A stretch of DNA of 64,000 bases from an archaeon (GCA_021827865.1 JAKAUC010000014.1:45761-109760), one strand, 5' to 3'; shown: positions 26,671 through 36,186, counted from the first letter of the stretch. Numbers and translations: made by a program. The notes: generated from the letters alone by a model not told the origin.

Positions 26671-27453
26671 ATGCGCGAAGTCGATTTGGTGAATCGTTTG
26701 CGGTCGACAAGAGAATCTCCTGGCCTCACGGTCTTCGTGTGCACTCGGAATTCAGAGGCGACCCTCGAGAAGTGCCTGCTGAGCATCTCCAGAAGCGAAC
26801 CGCACGTCAAGATAGTGGTAATCGACCAAAGCAGTGTCGACAGAACTGTCGAGATAGCCCGACGACTGGGCGCGGAAGTCATCTCTCACAACATAGGCCT
26901 TGGCTACGCCCGACAGCTGGGGTTCGACATGTGCAAGACCGAGCACCTCGCATTCGTGGACAGCGACGAAGAAATAATCCAGCCTCGCTTCTTTGACGTC
27001 GCAATCGGAATCCTAGAGGACCCGACGGCGGGAGCGGTAGTCGGGATGTCGGCCGGTCATAGATTCGCCTATGGCCTACCCATGGGTCTTTTAGTTCTGC
27101 GCGCGAAGGACTTCCAGGGAAGGATAATTCCGTCGTCCATCAATGCCCGCGAAGAGTTCTATGTAAGAAGGAGGCTCCGGAGCATGGGACTGTCCGTCGT
27201 CTTCGTTTCCGGCGCCATGATTCACAGATCCCAGTATAGAAGATACAAGCCTGAGTGGGAGGGGGCGAACACTCGAGTCGTCGCGGGCTTTGACGTCGGC
27301 CAGCTCGTCTTTACTGCTCAAGTTGTCCTATTACAGAGCCTCAACAGCAGGAGCCCGAAGAATCTCGCGTACACCCCCTTGTTTTATCTGAAGTTCTTGC
27401 GAGGATTCATTCAGCCATGGAAGTGGAGAATCCTGAGGCAGACGAACGAATAG
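26671..27453 (+). CDS. Family 2 glycosyltransferase
   Basis: GT-A glycosyltransferase of about 260 aa. The N-terminal Rossmann-like part reads LTVFVCTRNSEATLEKCLLSI, then VIDQSSVDRTVEIARRLGAEV and the metal-binding acidic pair in LAFVDSDEEI. There is a C-terminal hydrophobic region but no clear long membrane anchor. The frame is open further upstream to 26539, but that part lacks protein character; ATG 26671 is the first good start and GTG 26689 is a further candidate since an aatttatat lies just upstream of both. It probably transfers a sugar in glycolipid or surface glycan assembly. Confidence 0.82.
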   Translation: MREVDLVNRLRSTRESPGLTVFVCTRNSEATLEKCLLSISRSEPHVKIVVIDQSSVDRTVEIARRLGAEVISHNIGLGYARQLGFDMCKTEHLAFVDSDEEIIQPRFFDVAIGILEDPTAGAVVGMSAGHRFAYGLPMGLLVLRAKDFQGRIIPSSINAREEFYVRRRLRSMGLSVVFVSGAMIHRSQYRRYKPEWEGANTRVVAGFDVGQLVFTAQVVLLQSLNSRSPKNLAYTPLFYLKFLRGFIQPWKWRILRQTNE

Positions 27454-27645
27454 GGACCAGAAAAAGGAACCTGTTCGGGCGCGTCGAGTGGACCCAGGTG
27501 GCTGAGCTATCCGAAAGTGGAAGAAAGGCGGCCCGGACTCGCGTTTGCCCTCCGTGCAAATGCCATTTCCATGCGGAAGGCATCTCATCCAGCATGATGT
27601 CGTACGCCTAACCTCTCGACGCATGCCCCCGGGGTCGGGCCGGAG

Positions 27646-27927
27646 TCACCGGTTGGTTTTCGAGAAAGCTGCATGGGGGTCCGAGGCCTGGTCTTCTGGA
27701 ACGCTTACCCTGTAGAGCCTCGGCCATTCTCTGACAATCTTCTTGATGTCGTATCCGCACAGCTCCACAATCCCAAGATTGGGGTCGGTGGTCGGCGCTG
27801 TCTTGCAGCCCACGAATGCCGAAGAAAGGAACACGAAGAATGCTCTCTTCTTCATAGTGACAGACAGAATCAGCCCATCCCCGTCGAGGAGCACTTTGAA
27901 CATCGTCCGTTCGTTTATGAGTCTCAA
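27646..27927 (-). CDS. Possible small hypothetical protein
   Basis: Reading frame of up to 93 codons in a 549-bp gap between a glycosyltransferase and the fused methyltransferase gene. From an internal ATG at 27903 the product begins MFKVLLDGDGLILSVTMKK and later holds CGYDIKKIVREWPRLYRV, which has a plausible amphipathic helix. No family, ribosome site or clear TATA box. The rest of the gap (27454-27645) contains only a 64-codon plus-strand frame overlapping the preceding gene. Low confidence that it is a gene. Confidence 0.35.
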   Translation of the reverse strand: MRLINERTMFKVLLDGDGLILSVTMKKRAFFVFLSSAFVGCKTAPTTDPNLGIVELCGYDIKKIVREWPRLYRVSVPEDQASDPHAAFSKTNR

Positions 27928-28002
27928 AGCGCATCGTCCCAGACACAGCGTGCGGTCCCGAGGGCTTCCTCTGAATCATACATACTCCCGGAGGGGCCCT
28001 GG

Positions 28003-29166
28003 TCATCCAATTCTGCTATAGACCCCCAGGAAGTGGTCACCGAGCCGACACCAAGGATTCTTGGACTGAAGAGAAACATCCAGTCCCTTGAAGAGCTGGA
28101 GGAGGCGCCCCTTGGGGAGATATCTGGTCAGATTCGAAGGGGGAAGTAGTATGCACACTCCTCTGACAGACTCCAATCCAAACCATCCGTGAATCTGACG
28201 GCTCAAGTCTCCGACAGAAAATGCGTTTGTAGCCACACAGAATCTTGACTTCCCGACAGGAACCGGGTTCCTGAGCCTAGCCACGACCATCGAAGGGCGC
28301 ATCCGCATCGAGTATCCTATGAGTTCATAGAGGCAGAATTTGTTCCACACCCCCAGCACGAGTCTCCCTCCGGGCCGGATTAGCTCGTGGAGGTTGGCCA
28401 TCATTTCTTCTAGTCGCGGCTCTGTGTTAACAGCGCCGTAGGTCGAGTAAGCCCCATCAACCCTCGTGTAGCCCACCTTGGCCAGACCTTCCCTGAGCTG
28501 GTGTGCCCTGCAATGGACCGGGATGATGTTCTTTTCCAGCCCTCTCGCCTTCGCCTTCTTCGTCAGCACTTCAATCATCTTCTGCGAGATGTCCGTTGCC
28601 ACTACCCTGATACCCATGCTCGCCAGCCTGAGGGTTTCCGTCCCTGTTCCGCATCCCACGTCGATTATGGTGTCCCCTGGCTTGAACAGTTCGGACAGCA
28701 GATCCACCGATCTGTCTCTAAGCCAGACGTTCATCGGATTGCCAAAGATGTGCCGGTCGTAGGCGAGCGCGACCCCATCGAAGGCCGCCTCCAGGTCCGA
28801 ATAGACCAGTTCCGCGTGGTCCTCGGCCGTCATCGAAAGGAGGCTGATTTGGAAGAATTCCGTCTGCCCCCAGTGCCTTTTCCTCACTTCTGCCACGCCG
28901 TACTTCCTTGTGAAGGCCCCAAGGACAGGGTCGCGGAGCCCGACGGCTCTCCGTGGTTCGGCCTTTCCTTCCCATCTTGCCTCGCCGGCGTAGACGCCAA
29001 CGCTTGGATTTCCTTTGAGGTTGGCCACCCAGTCCTGGTGCCCCTCTTTCTCAGGGAAGACGACCAGCTTCCCGTCGTACATCACATACCTGACTATCAC
29101 TGAGTGCAGGCGGCCGCTCCTCCTTCCCACGGTTTCGAGGCGAACGTACTGGCCGGCTGGATCCAA
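28003..29166 (-). CDS. Fusion of deazaflavin(F420)-dependent nitroreductase-like domain and SAM methyltransferase
   Basis: Two-domain protein of 387 aa. Residues 1-125 match the DDN family of F420-dependent split-barrel reductases: LETVGRRSGRLHS, YDGKLVVFPEKEGHQDW and NLKGNPSVGV. Residues about 130-387 are a class I methyltransferase with motif I IIDVGCGTGTETLRLA, the following acidic VVATDIS, and the post-motif IRPGGRLVLGVWN. Both parts are in one uninterrupted frame. A reduce-then-methylate activity on a quinone-like or lipid substrate is a guess. It sits next to surface-glycan genes on the same strand, 26 bp from the GT-C-like gene. Confidence 0.85.
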   Translation of the reverse strand: MDPAGQYVRLETVGRRSGRLHSVIVRYVMYDGKLVVFPEKEGHQDWVANLKGNPSVGVYAGEARWEGKAEPRRAVGLRDPVLGAFTRKYGVAEVRKRHWGQTEFFQISLLSMTAEDHAELVYSDLEAAFDGVALAYDRHIFGNPMNVWLRDRSVDLLSELFKPGDTIIDVGCGTGTETLRLASMGIRVVATDISQKMIEVLTKKAKARGLEKNIIPVHCRAHQLREGLAKVGYTRVDGAYSTYGAVNTEPRLEEMMANLHELIRPGGRLVLGVWNKFCLYELIGYSMRMRPSMVVARLRNPVPVGKSRFCVATNAFSVGDLSRQIHGWFGLESVRGVCILLPPSNLTRYLPKGRLLQLFKGLDVSLQSKNPWCRLGDHFLGVYSRIG

Positions 29167-29192
29167 TTCAGATTTGGGAAGGCAGAAGTGAG

Positions 29193-30977
29193 TTAAACGT
29201 TCTCGATGGTCCGGGAGCCCCGGTGGAGAGGCCGCAGCTGTGCGTATAACGACAACGTGTACACTGTGGTGGGGACAGCAGCCGCGACGAGAAGCAAGAG
29301 CCAGTCGGTCTGGTAGAAGTAGTTGACCTTGATCTGGTCAGCGACCGATGCTCCTATCGCATATTCGTTCCGAAGTATCGCCGGCGAGACGAAATAGAAG
29401 AGGTCGTACGCGAACGCCATGAAGGCCAGCGGCAGGGCCGTGAACACCGCATAAGTGACCCGCCTCTCCTGGAGGAGGAGCAGCGGGAGCACCCAGTAGA
29501 AGTACTGGGGGTTGACGTAGTTGTAGGTGAGGAATAGCACGAGTATCGAAACCAGCGTCCACTTCACGATGTCAGTGTCCTTCGTCCAGTATATCCACGC
29601 CAGCAGGGCCGCGTAGACTGGGACACCCACATAGAGGAAAAATGGCACCGGAGGAGACTTCAGTACCAACAGTGCCTCCTGCCAGGTCAATCCGTTGACC
29701 GTGAAAGCCCCCGCGAACGTAGGAATTCCCCTGGCATAGACAAACACGAAAAGGCTGTCCAAGAGATTTCCATATGCGCCATAGAGCCCGATGGTCAGCA
29801 GTGTAGCCGGTATGACCGCTGCGATCGGACGGGCCGCCTTCAATCCACCCCTCCTGACTGCGATTACGAGCATGATTGGGATCATAATCGCCGGCCAGAC
29901 TTTGACCGCCGCGCCGAAGGACGCGAACAGGTACGCGTGGTACTCCCGCCCCTTCCGGAAGTAGTATATCGACGCGACCGCCATGAGAGTCGCAATGGGG
30001 TCCAGTTGCCCCCAGACCGCCGCCACCAAGATGACCAGCGGATTCGCAATCCACAAGATTGAGGCCGACTCCCGGCCGGTCATCTTCGACAAGAGCCAGC
30101 CCGTCAGAAAAGCAGACGCCACCATTGGAAGCTTCAGGAGCGCAACAAGGAGGGGAAGGTTCGGGGGGACAAACGCCCGGTACACGTTGTAGGTCGACGT
30201 GAGCCACCCTGGCCACGTAAGAGATGATACCGAGGGGAGGCTAGCGCCAGTGAACGCCTGATAGACCAAATATGAGAAGGCGCTGTAGATGGCATAGATG
30301 GGAGGGTAAACCCACTTCAGGGGACCAGGATAGGCGGGGGGATTGCCTGGATTGAACGGATTGACGTGCTGTAGGACCCTGATTCCTGAGCTAATGAGAA
30401 AGTACATGTCGTATCTCTGCCCTGTCCAAGGAGAGATGGCCAGGTAGACCGGGACTGCGATGACAATGAACCTCTTCCAGCCTAGTCTTTTTCCTAAGAC
30501 GAGGAAAATTATGACCGAGCCTGCGACGGCTGCGTAGGAGGCAGCGTCTAACGCCACGGCGCGGGTGTCGTATCCTACATCGAAGACCGCCGTGTTCGAG
30601 TAGCATGTGTGGTTCGCCACTCTAACCGAGATGCTTCCGAACCTCACCCACCCACTATCGAGTCCGTAGCTCGTTTCAGTGAAGCCCAGTGGGTTTGCAG
30701 TGAAACTCTGCAGATCGCGCCATTGGGTCCCGTTGAGGTACTCCAGTGTGAGGGTCTCGTTCGCCAGAGAAAGAGGGTAGGTGACATCGAATGTCTCGCT
30801 GAATGTCGCCATGCCTGGCGATGGGACCGTTCCGAAGGGAAAGTTGACCTTCGAGGGATTCGCCGTCAACCCAATCCCGCAACTCTGTGCCGAAGCCATC
30901 GGGGACGTGGTTAGAATCAATGCCGGAACGATGAGAAGTGTCACAAGCGGCAAGACACAGCCCCTTCTCATGCACAA
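29193..30977 (-). CDS. Polytopic membrane glycosyltransferase-like protein (GT-C type) with signal peptide and outer domain
   Basis: Protein of 594 aa. A signal peptide (LVTLLIVPALILTTSPMASAQS) is followed by an extracytoplasmic beta-rich domain of about 110 residues with potential N-glycosylation sites (NET, NGT, NHT), then about ten membrane segments. Loop sequences SPWTGQRYDMYFL and WIANPLVILVAAVWGQLDPIATL (shown in part) resemble GT-C/GT87 mannosyltransferases using lipid-linked sugars. It is the last gene of a glycan operon, 45 bp after the cellulose-synthase-like enzyme. Specific donor unknown. Confidence 0.75.
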   Translation of the reverse strand: MCMRRGCVLPLVTLLIVPALILTTSPMASAQSCGIGLTANPSKVNFPFGTVPSPGMATFSETFDVTYPLSLANETLTLEYLNGTQWRDLQSFTANPLGFTETSYGLDSGWVRFGSISVRVANHTCYSNTAVFDVGYDTRAVALDAASYAAVAGSVIIFLVLGKRLGWKRFIVIAVPVYLAISPWTGQRYDMYFLISSGIRVLQHVNPFNPGNPPAYPGPLKWVYPPIYAIYSAFSYLVYQAFTGASLPSVSSLTWPGWLTSTYNVYRAFVPPNLPLLVALLKLPMVASAFLTGWLLSKMTGRESASILWIANPLVILVAAVWGQLDPIATLMAVASIYYFRKGREYHAYLFASFGAAVKVWPAIMIPIMLVIAVRRGGLKAARPIAAVIPATLLTIGLYGAYGNLLDSLFVFVYARGIPTFAGAFTVNGLTWQEALLVLKSPPVPFFLYVGVPVYAALLAWIYWTKDTDIVKWTLVSILVLFLTYNYVNPQYFYWVLPLLLLQERRVTYAVFTALPLAFMAFAYDLFYFVSPAILRNEYAIGASVADQIKVNYFYQTDWLLLLVAAAVPTTVYTLSLYAQLRPLHRGSRTIENV

Positions 30978-31022
30978 AGGCGGGGGGCCAGGGGCTTTAG
31001 GTTTGCAGCTCGACTGGAGAGT

Positions 31023-32600
31023 CTACACATCCCTCGAACCGTAAGAGGCGAGCGCCTGCGCGACGGTGAGATAGAGCACGCAGGCATACCCGACCAGGTA
31101 GACTACCAGGATGGGCATTATGCCGATATTCGAGGTAGTCCAGGCATAGGCCAAGGCAGCGATGGAAAGGGCCACAGCCCCCGCTTCTAGGACCGTGGTC
31201 CTGCCGAAAGACAGCTGATACTTCTTCTCGCTCCACGTCCCTCCGGTGCGCTCGATCGCATACTTCGGAGTCCTTGAAAAAGAGCCCGTCTGCTTCGAGA
31301 AAATCCCTCCCAGCGCCTGAACGGAGTTGCTTATGCTGATTCCATACCCTAGGATGACCAGGAGTGTGATCTGCTTGACGTTCTCCACGAGCCCCAGCTT
31401 CTGCACTCTTATCGCCTCTACGCAGTACAACAGTACTGCGATGGTGGAGAGGACGACGAGGACAGAGAAAACCAGCCAGGGGACGAACACTATTGAGAGC
31501 GCTATGGAATCCGCCGCCGAAGCTCCTGATAGGACCGGCAGCGAGAAGTTGACGGCGTACTTGATGACGTCGACAGAAAGGAAGTCGGCCATAACTGCCA
31601 GAAGGAATGACACCACCATGAGCGGATGTACGAGATAGTATGTCAGGTGGATACCTGCCTCCGCCTTCTGTTTCGAGCTGAGCTTTTTGGAAGAGTTGAC
31701 CGATGGGATGAGCTTCTTCGCGGTCTGGAGGGAGCCTCGAGCCCAGCGTCCCTGCTGCCTCTTGAGCCCGGCTATGGTCGGCGGGAGCTCACCAGGTACT
31801 TCCACGTCGTTAAGATAGACCCCACGGTACCCCTTGAGCTGGAGCCTGTAGCTCAGGTCGAGGTCCTCTGCCAAGGTGTCGGGCGCCCACCCGCCTGCCT
31901 CCCTTATCGCCGAGGCCCTAAGCACCCCTGCGCTGCCGTTGAAGTTCATCAGGTACCCGTTTCCGTTCCTGCCCTTCTGCTCGAGGAAGAAGTGGGCGTC
32001 TATCCCTATGGCGATGGTCTTGGTTATGAAGCTGTGATCCCTGTCGAGGTGGCCCCACCTGGCCTGCACGAAGCCTACGGCAGGGTCGTTTTCTAGGACC
32101 GGGACGGTCCTCTCTAGGAAGTCCTCAGGAGGGACAAAGTCTGCGTCGAACACCGCCACGTACTTCTCGTCCGTTTCCGCCAGGGCCGCCTGGAGTGCTC
32201 CTGCTTTGAAGCCGGCGCGGCTGCCCCTTCTTATTACGCGCACCCCGATGCCTTTGGACCTGTACTCCGAAGCCAGTCTATCCACTTCGGAGCTGGTCTC
32301 GTCTGTGGAGTCGTCCAGGATGTAGATTCTGACGAGGTCGGGACCGTACCTCTCTGCTGCCCGCGTGCACGAAGCTAGCAACCTTCCGACGACGTAGAAC
32401 TCGTTGTAAATCGGGAGATGGATGGCCACCGTGGGGCGGGCTGAGAGTTTGGGAACGTGCACCTGCCTATAGCGCTTTGATCGTATGGTCAGGTATAGAG
32501 TGTTCAGGCCGTACACAAAGAATGCCGCGCTAAGGAAGACCGATCCAAAGAGCAGCACTGACGCGACAGGCGTGTAGGATACTGCCAGCACCACCATCAC
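31023..32600 (-). CDS. Membrane-bound processive GT2 (cellulose synthase-like)
   Basis: Protein of 525 aa with an N-terminal membrane helix, a cytosolic GT2 domain and four or five C-terminal helices. Catalytic features of processive synthases: AIHLPIYNE, YILDDSTDE, VAVFDADFVPPEDFL (DxD), TLAEDLDLSYRL (the ED base) and the QQGRWARG product-binding QxxRW motif. It overlaps the nucleotidyltransferase-fold gene upstream by 4 bp. It probably makes a cell-surface polysaccharide or glycolipid; chain identity cannot be inferred. Confidence 0.88.
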   Translation of the reverse strand: MMVVLAVSYTPVASVLLFGSVFLSAAFFVYGLNTLYLTIRSKRYRQVHVPKLSARPTVAIHLPIYNEFYVVGRLLASCTRAAERYGPDLVRIYILDDSTDETSSEVDRLASEYRSKGIGVRVIRRGSRAGFKAGALQAALAETDEKYVAVFDADFVPPEDFLERTVPVLENDPAVGFVQARWGHLDRDHSFITKTIAIGIDAHFFLEQKGRNGNGYLMNFNGSAGVLRASAIREAGGWAPDTLAEDLDLSYRLQLKGYRGVYLNDVEVPGELPPTIAGLKRQQGRWARGSLQTAKKLIPSVNSSKKLSSKQKAEAGIHLTYYLVHPLMVVSFLLAVMADFLSVDVIKYAVNFSLPVLSGASAADSIALSIVFVPWLVFSVLVVLSTIAVLLYCVEAIRVQKLGLVENVKQITLLVILGYGISISNSVQALGGIFSKQTGSFSRTPKYAIERTGGTWSEKKYQLSFGRTTVLEAGAVALSIAALAYAWTTSNIGIMPILVVYLVGYACVLYLTVAQALASYGSRDV

Positions 32601-33535
32601 GCTTTGATTTGTGTGGCGGCGAGAACTTCTTCGTATCTTTGTTTCAGGGAGACGTACCTCCTAGATTCGTAGATCAGGTGGTCTTCTTCGCATTGTATGT
32701 CGAATACGTCCCAGGCCCGACGGGCTGCAGCCAGCTTCTTGTTCAATAGAGTGGACTTCAACTTCAGATACCTTCCGACGGTCGTGAACAAGAAGATATT
32801 CAGGGCCCTCTCCAAGACAGAAGGACGATTCGTGGTCAGGACGGGAGTACCAGAGTATTCTGAGAGTTCGTAGGCGGCAGGATAGAACATCGAAATCCAC
32901 CTGGCCATCCTCATGAGGGACCGGTGGACGTCGTATCCCTTGATGACCTTAGTTTCGAGCGCATCTCTGGCGAAGAGCGGCCCCTGGACATCTGAGAACG
33001 TCGAACGGGCGAACCTCTCGTCCATGACACAGCTGAAGCAGACAGGGGGCGACTGGGATGAAATGAAACTGAATACTCTCGCCATTATGAGCCCCCAGGT
33101 AAGGGAGTACCAAAGCTGTCCTGCGGGGGCGACACAGAACAGGTCCAAGTCCTTGGACTTCGAGGCTGAACCGTACGACGTCGACCCGCTCGCAGCCACC
33201 ATCCTGAACCGGCTTGGGCGGAGAAGCTGTGCGAACCTCACCGCGTGCACCAAGTTAGACGTAGCCCTCCTTCTGCTGTGGGACTCTTCGCTGAGTTGGC
33301 TCGCCCCCGGGCCTGGGCGCCTTTCGGTGAGGTAGTCGCCTTTGAGCTCGAACCTTGCGTTGAGGAGTGGGTCGGACGCGATGGCCTCAGCCAATTCCCG
33401 CTCCGAGGTTCTCTCAGACAGAAGGCGCGTCAGCTCGTGGACAGATATCAGAGAACCATTCCTCTTCGCCGACTCGTAGAGCAGGTCAATCCTTTCCGTG
33501 GTCTTTTCTGACAGGGTCAGGTGAACCGCCTCCAA
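32597..33535 (-). CDS. Nucleotidyltransferase-fold protein in glycan operon
   Basis: Protein of 312 aa. The central segment AASGSTSYGSASKSKDLDLFCV has the GS(x)nDxD signature of the DNA-polymerase-beta nucleotidyltransferase fold, with a helical N-terminus (about 90 aa) and a helical C-terminal half. It overlaps the GT2 genes on both sides (19 bp upstream, 4 bp downstream), so it belongs to that operon. It may transfer a nucleotide to a sugar or protein, or may be a regulatory relative; the family is usually found in tRNA, antibiotic or toxin systems. Confidence 0.7.
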   Translation of the reverse strand: MEAVHLTLSEKTTERIDLLYESAKRNGSLISVHELTRLLSERTSERELAEAIASDPLLNARFELKGDYLTERRPGPGASQLSEESHSRRRATSNLVHAVRFAQLLRPSRFRMVAASGSTSYGSASKSKDLDLFCVAPAGQLWYSLTWGLIMARVFSFISSQSPPVCFSCVMDERFARSTFSDVQGPLFARDALETKVIKGYDVHRSLMRMARWISMFYPAAYELSEYSGTPVLTTNRPSVLERALNIFLFTTVGRYLKLKSTLLNKKLAAARRAWDVFDIQCEEDHLIYESRRYVSLKQRYEEVLAATQIKA

Positions 33536-34494
33536 ACTTCGTGGGCTGTGGTGGCGTCCAGCGTGTCGATGATTGAAAGAGCGGCAGCCAGGATTTCGCC
33601 GACCACGGCCAAGGGGAACACGAGTAGGAACTTTGGGTCCTTGGAGAGGGATCTGACCGTGAGCCGTACTCCGGCGATGGGCGAGAGGAAGAGCATCGAC
33701 TCGATTGTCTTAGGAGGAACACCAACTTTGCGCCACACCTGTGCATGGCCGAAGAGAATCCGGCGCCGCTGCAGGATGACCTCCACGAGCCTGGAGGGGG
33801 TTCGGATCCGGACTCGGGCTGACTGGCAGACTTTGACCGTGTACCCCCTTCGCTTGGCTACCCCTGCCATGTAAGCACCGTCATTCACGAGGCCTACCGG
33901 CAAAGGCGTCGTCGCCGATGCCCTGAAGACCACTAGCTCGTCGCTGCTGTGGTTGGCTGTACCCTGATGGTTGAGAACGATCGAACATTCGTTGTGGGCG
34001 GTCCACATGAACTTCGTCAAGAGGGAAGCGGCCCCCCCTGGCGCCTCCACTATGGGGAGCGCGGAGACGGCTCCAACTGTGGGATTAGAAGACACCGTTT
34101 CGAGGAGTGAAGATATCGCGCCAGGTTCGGGGATGGCGTCGGCGTTCACGAAGACGATGTAGTCCGCCGACACGGAAGTCAATATCCGATTGATTGCTTC
34201 GGCTTTCCCGCGCCTGACAGCCTCGATAAGTATGTTTACCCTCACATCAAGATTGCGGGCTAGCCATAGCTCTGACAAAGTCGGCTCCTGAACTCCGCTG
34301 GCCACGACCACAAGCTCCCTCATGACCCCCTGGGAGTGGGCCGACTCTAGGAGGAGGGACTGTATGAACCCCACTGGGTCTTCCATTGCTTCGGCGGCGC
34401 AAACCCCCACGGAGAATGTAGGCAGCTGTCGAGTCTTGGCATCGATGGCTTCCCCTGTCTGGGGAACCTGAGTGGGAGGAATGGCGGACGACAA
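33517..34494 (-). CDS. Family 2 glycosyltransferase, first gene of glycan operon
   Basis: GT2-like protein of 325 aa: N-terminal FSVGVCAAEAMED, the nucleotide-sugar region VNILIEAVRRGKAEAINRI, the DxD-like FVNADAIPEPGAI and a C-terminal membrane-associated part with two hydrophobic stretches. It resembles the GT2 domain of dolichol-type transferases. A TATA-like ttaaag (34524-34530) lies 33 nt upstream. The 258 bp upstream (34495-34752) contains only a 33-codon plus-strand frame at 34560, which I could not support. Confidence 0.82.
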   Translation of the reverse strand: MSSAIPPTQVPQTGEAIDAKTRQLPTFSVGVCAAEAMEDPVGFIQSLLLESAHSQGVMRELVVVASGVQEPTLSELWLARNLDVRVNILIEAVRRGKAEAINRILTSVSADYIVFVNADAIPEPGAISSLLETVSSNPTVGAVSALPIVEAPGGAASLLTKFMWTAHNECSIVLNHQGTANHSSDELVVFRASATTPLPVGLVNDGAYMAGVAKRRGYTVKVCQSARVRIRTPSRLVEVILQRRRILFGHAQVWRKVGVPPKTIESMLFLSPIAGVRLTVRSLSKDPKFLLVFPLAVVGEILAAALSIIDTLDATTAHEVWRRFT

Positions 34495-34752
34495 TAGGAT
34501 GTACGAGTCGTATCCCGCTCTGGCTTTAAGGGTGATTCGATGCCTTAGGGTAGGCGCTGATGCAGAGACCGTACATGTACCTGAAGATGCCTGAAAGCGG
34601 CGGCGAAAGCGTCGCGTTCTTGGATGGGGAGGACACGGTAGCGTGGGCCTGCAGGGGATGATGCTTCCATCAATAATCCTCGTAGTTGGGGTGTTTCGAT
34701 CGCCTTTGGCCCGGAGCCCATCCGGACCGAGCAGCCCCCGCGCTGAGGCTGC

Positions 34753-35139
34753 CTAGCCGACGATCTGCGTTATTTCCTTAGCCAGTCCTTTCTCGACGTG
34801 CTCTGTCCAGAGCATCTCTGGGATATCCACCGCTAAGAACAACTCCGAGAGCAAGAGCGCTTCCACCGCCATCACGCCGATGTTCTGAAAGAACTTGCCC
34901 ACTCCTATGTGGACTGAGAAGTCGTTGGGCTGCCCCGTCACCATTATGGTAAACGCCCTTTCTGAGGCAATCATGTCTCTCAGTATGCCGCCCTTCTGCG
35001 CCTGGATGACCGTTCCGAGCGGCGCATTAGTCATGTTGGTCCGATAGCCCTCAGACTGAAGCTGTTGCGCTATCTGCTGGCCCAGAGTACTTGGATCCCT
35101 GTTCTTGTTCTGAAAGCGTAGTATCTTTTCCGAAACCAA
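34753..35139 (-). CDS. Conserved-looking small protein, function unknown
   Basis: Soluble protein of 128 aa with a basic N-terminus (SEKILRFQNKNRDP), a QAQKGGILRDM strand-like segment, and a hydrophobic central part (NIGVMAVEALLLSELFLAVDIPEM) that could be a buried helix. It begins at TTG 35139 with a TATA-like tataaa (35172-35177) about 35 nt upstream. It stands alone between the glycan operon and a hydrolase. I recall similar archaeal and bacterial proteins of unknown function, but no name can be assigned. Confidence 0.6.
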   Translation of the reverse strand: MVSEKILRFQNKNRDPSTLGQQIAQQLQSEGYRTNMTNAPLGTVIQAQKGGILRDMIASERAFTIMVTGQPNDFSVHIGVGKFFQNIGVMAVEALLLSELFLAVDIPEMLWTEHVEKGLAKEITQIVG

Positions 35140-35391
35140 TTCGATTCGAATGTGTTGCCGCTTGTCGTCTGTATAAACCTGTTGTCGGGGTGGTTTTGCT
35201 TGGAGCGTCCCTCACTGGTTGTTCCTCTCCCGAATGAAAAACGGCCGTGAACAATTCAGGCGGCACCGCCGACCAATAGGACGCCCCTGGGGCGCGTCCT
35301 GCTCTCAGCCGGTTGAAGTGCCTTGGATCACTGGGAGGGGCGCCTGGGGAGGCTGCGGCCAACAGTGCGGTGGCCGTGGGTCTGCCTAGGC

Positions 35392-36030
35392 TCAGCCGAA
35401 CTGCGATAGGAACCTCAGTGTCTTGTCCCAGGCGTCCTTGGCCGCGGCTGGGTTGTGCCCCTCCCAGCCCGGCCGGTGGAAGGCGTGCTTGGCATGGGGG
35501 TACAGTTGCGTCTCCACTCTCTTGTTGTGTTTCATGGCTGCAGGGAGGAACTGCTGGAAAGCCCAGGGGGTCACCCTGGCGTCTTCGCTCCCAAGAATCA
35601 GGAGGACAGGGCCTTGGAGCTTCGACGTATCCTCGGCGTCAGAGATTTGCCCGTAAAAGTCGACGCAGAAGTCCAATCCAAGGTCGCAGGCCGCCTGGAG
35701 GGCGAACCCTCCACCCATGCAGAATCCCATGGCCCCCACGATCCGTGCCCCTGCCTGGCTTCGGAGAAGCTCCGCACCGGCGGAGATCCCTTCCCTCAGC
35801 ACGTCCCCTGTGACCGATCCTCTGAGCTTCATGCCTGCCTCCAGAGTGTCGGCCTTCGTCCCCCGGAACAGGTCGATGGACGCGGCACTGAACCCGGCCT
35901 CGGCCAGCTCCGTGGCCACCCCTTCGACGTACGGACTGTAGCCGAAGATTTCGTGGACGACCACGAGCCCGACGCCGCCCTTGGCCTTGGCGAGGAAGAA
36001 GTCCCATCCATTATTGGAAGCTTTGCTCAT
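35392..36030 (-). CDS. Dienelactone hydrolase family protein
   Basis: Alpha/beta hydrolase of 212 aa. It has the oxyanion segment VVVHEIFGY, the nucleophile elbow GAMGFCMGGGFAL with Cys as nucleophile (typical of dienelactone hydrolases), Asp in LGSEDARVTP and His in AKHAFHRPG. The start at ATG 36030 has a TATA-like ataaac about 27 nt upstream. The substrate need not be dienelactone; the family includes carboxymethylenebutenolidases and general esterases. Confidence 0.88.
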   Translation of the reverse strand: MSKASNNGWDFFLAKAKGGVGLVVVHEIFGYSPYVEGVATELAEAGFSAASIDLFRGTKADTLEAGMKLRGSVTGDVLREGISAGAELLRSQAGARIVGAMGFCMGGGFALQAACDLGLDFCVDFYGQISDAEDTSKLQGPVLLILGSEDARVTPWAFQQFLPAAMKHNKRVETQLYPHAKHAFHRPGWEGHNPAAAKDAWDKTLRFLSQFG

Positions 36031-36154
36031 GTCTCGTCGGCTAAGGCCAAGGTGTTTATGTGTTTCAACGCGGAGGACACTGCAAGGCGCTGGGGCGAGC
36101 GCCCACCCGGCAGGCTCGGCGGCACCGCCGGGCCTGAAGAGCGCGCCGGTTGCC

Positions 36155-36162
36155 GTTATATC
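36155..36162 (+). promoter_or_regulatory. TATA box for the CopD-like gene
   Basis: GTTATATC, centred 28 nt upstream of the TTG start at 36187. It decides the choice of start codon because no ATG or GTG follows at a suitable distance in that frame. Confidence 0.5.
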
Positions 36163-36186
36163 TCCCCAGTTGGGCGGTGCCGTGCC

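Noticed and set aside
27417..27611. 64-codon plus-strand frame with CPPCKC
   Set aside because: Overlaps the glycosyltransferase end, lacks a start signal; the Cys cluster alone is not enough.
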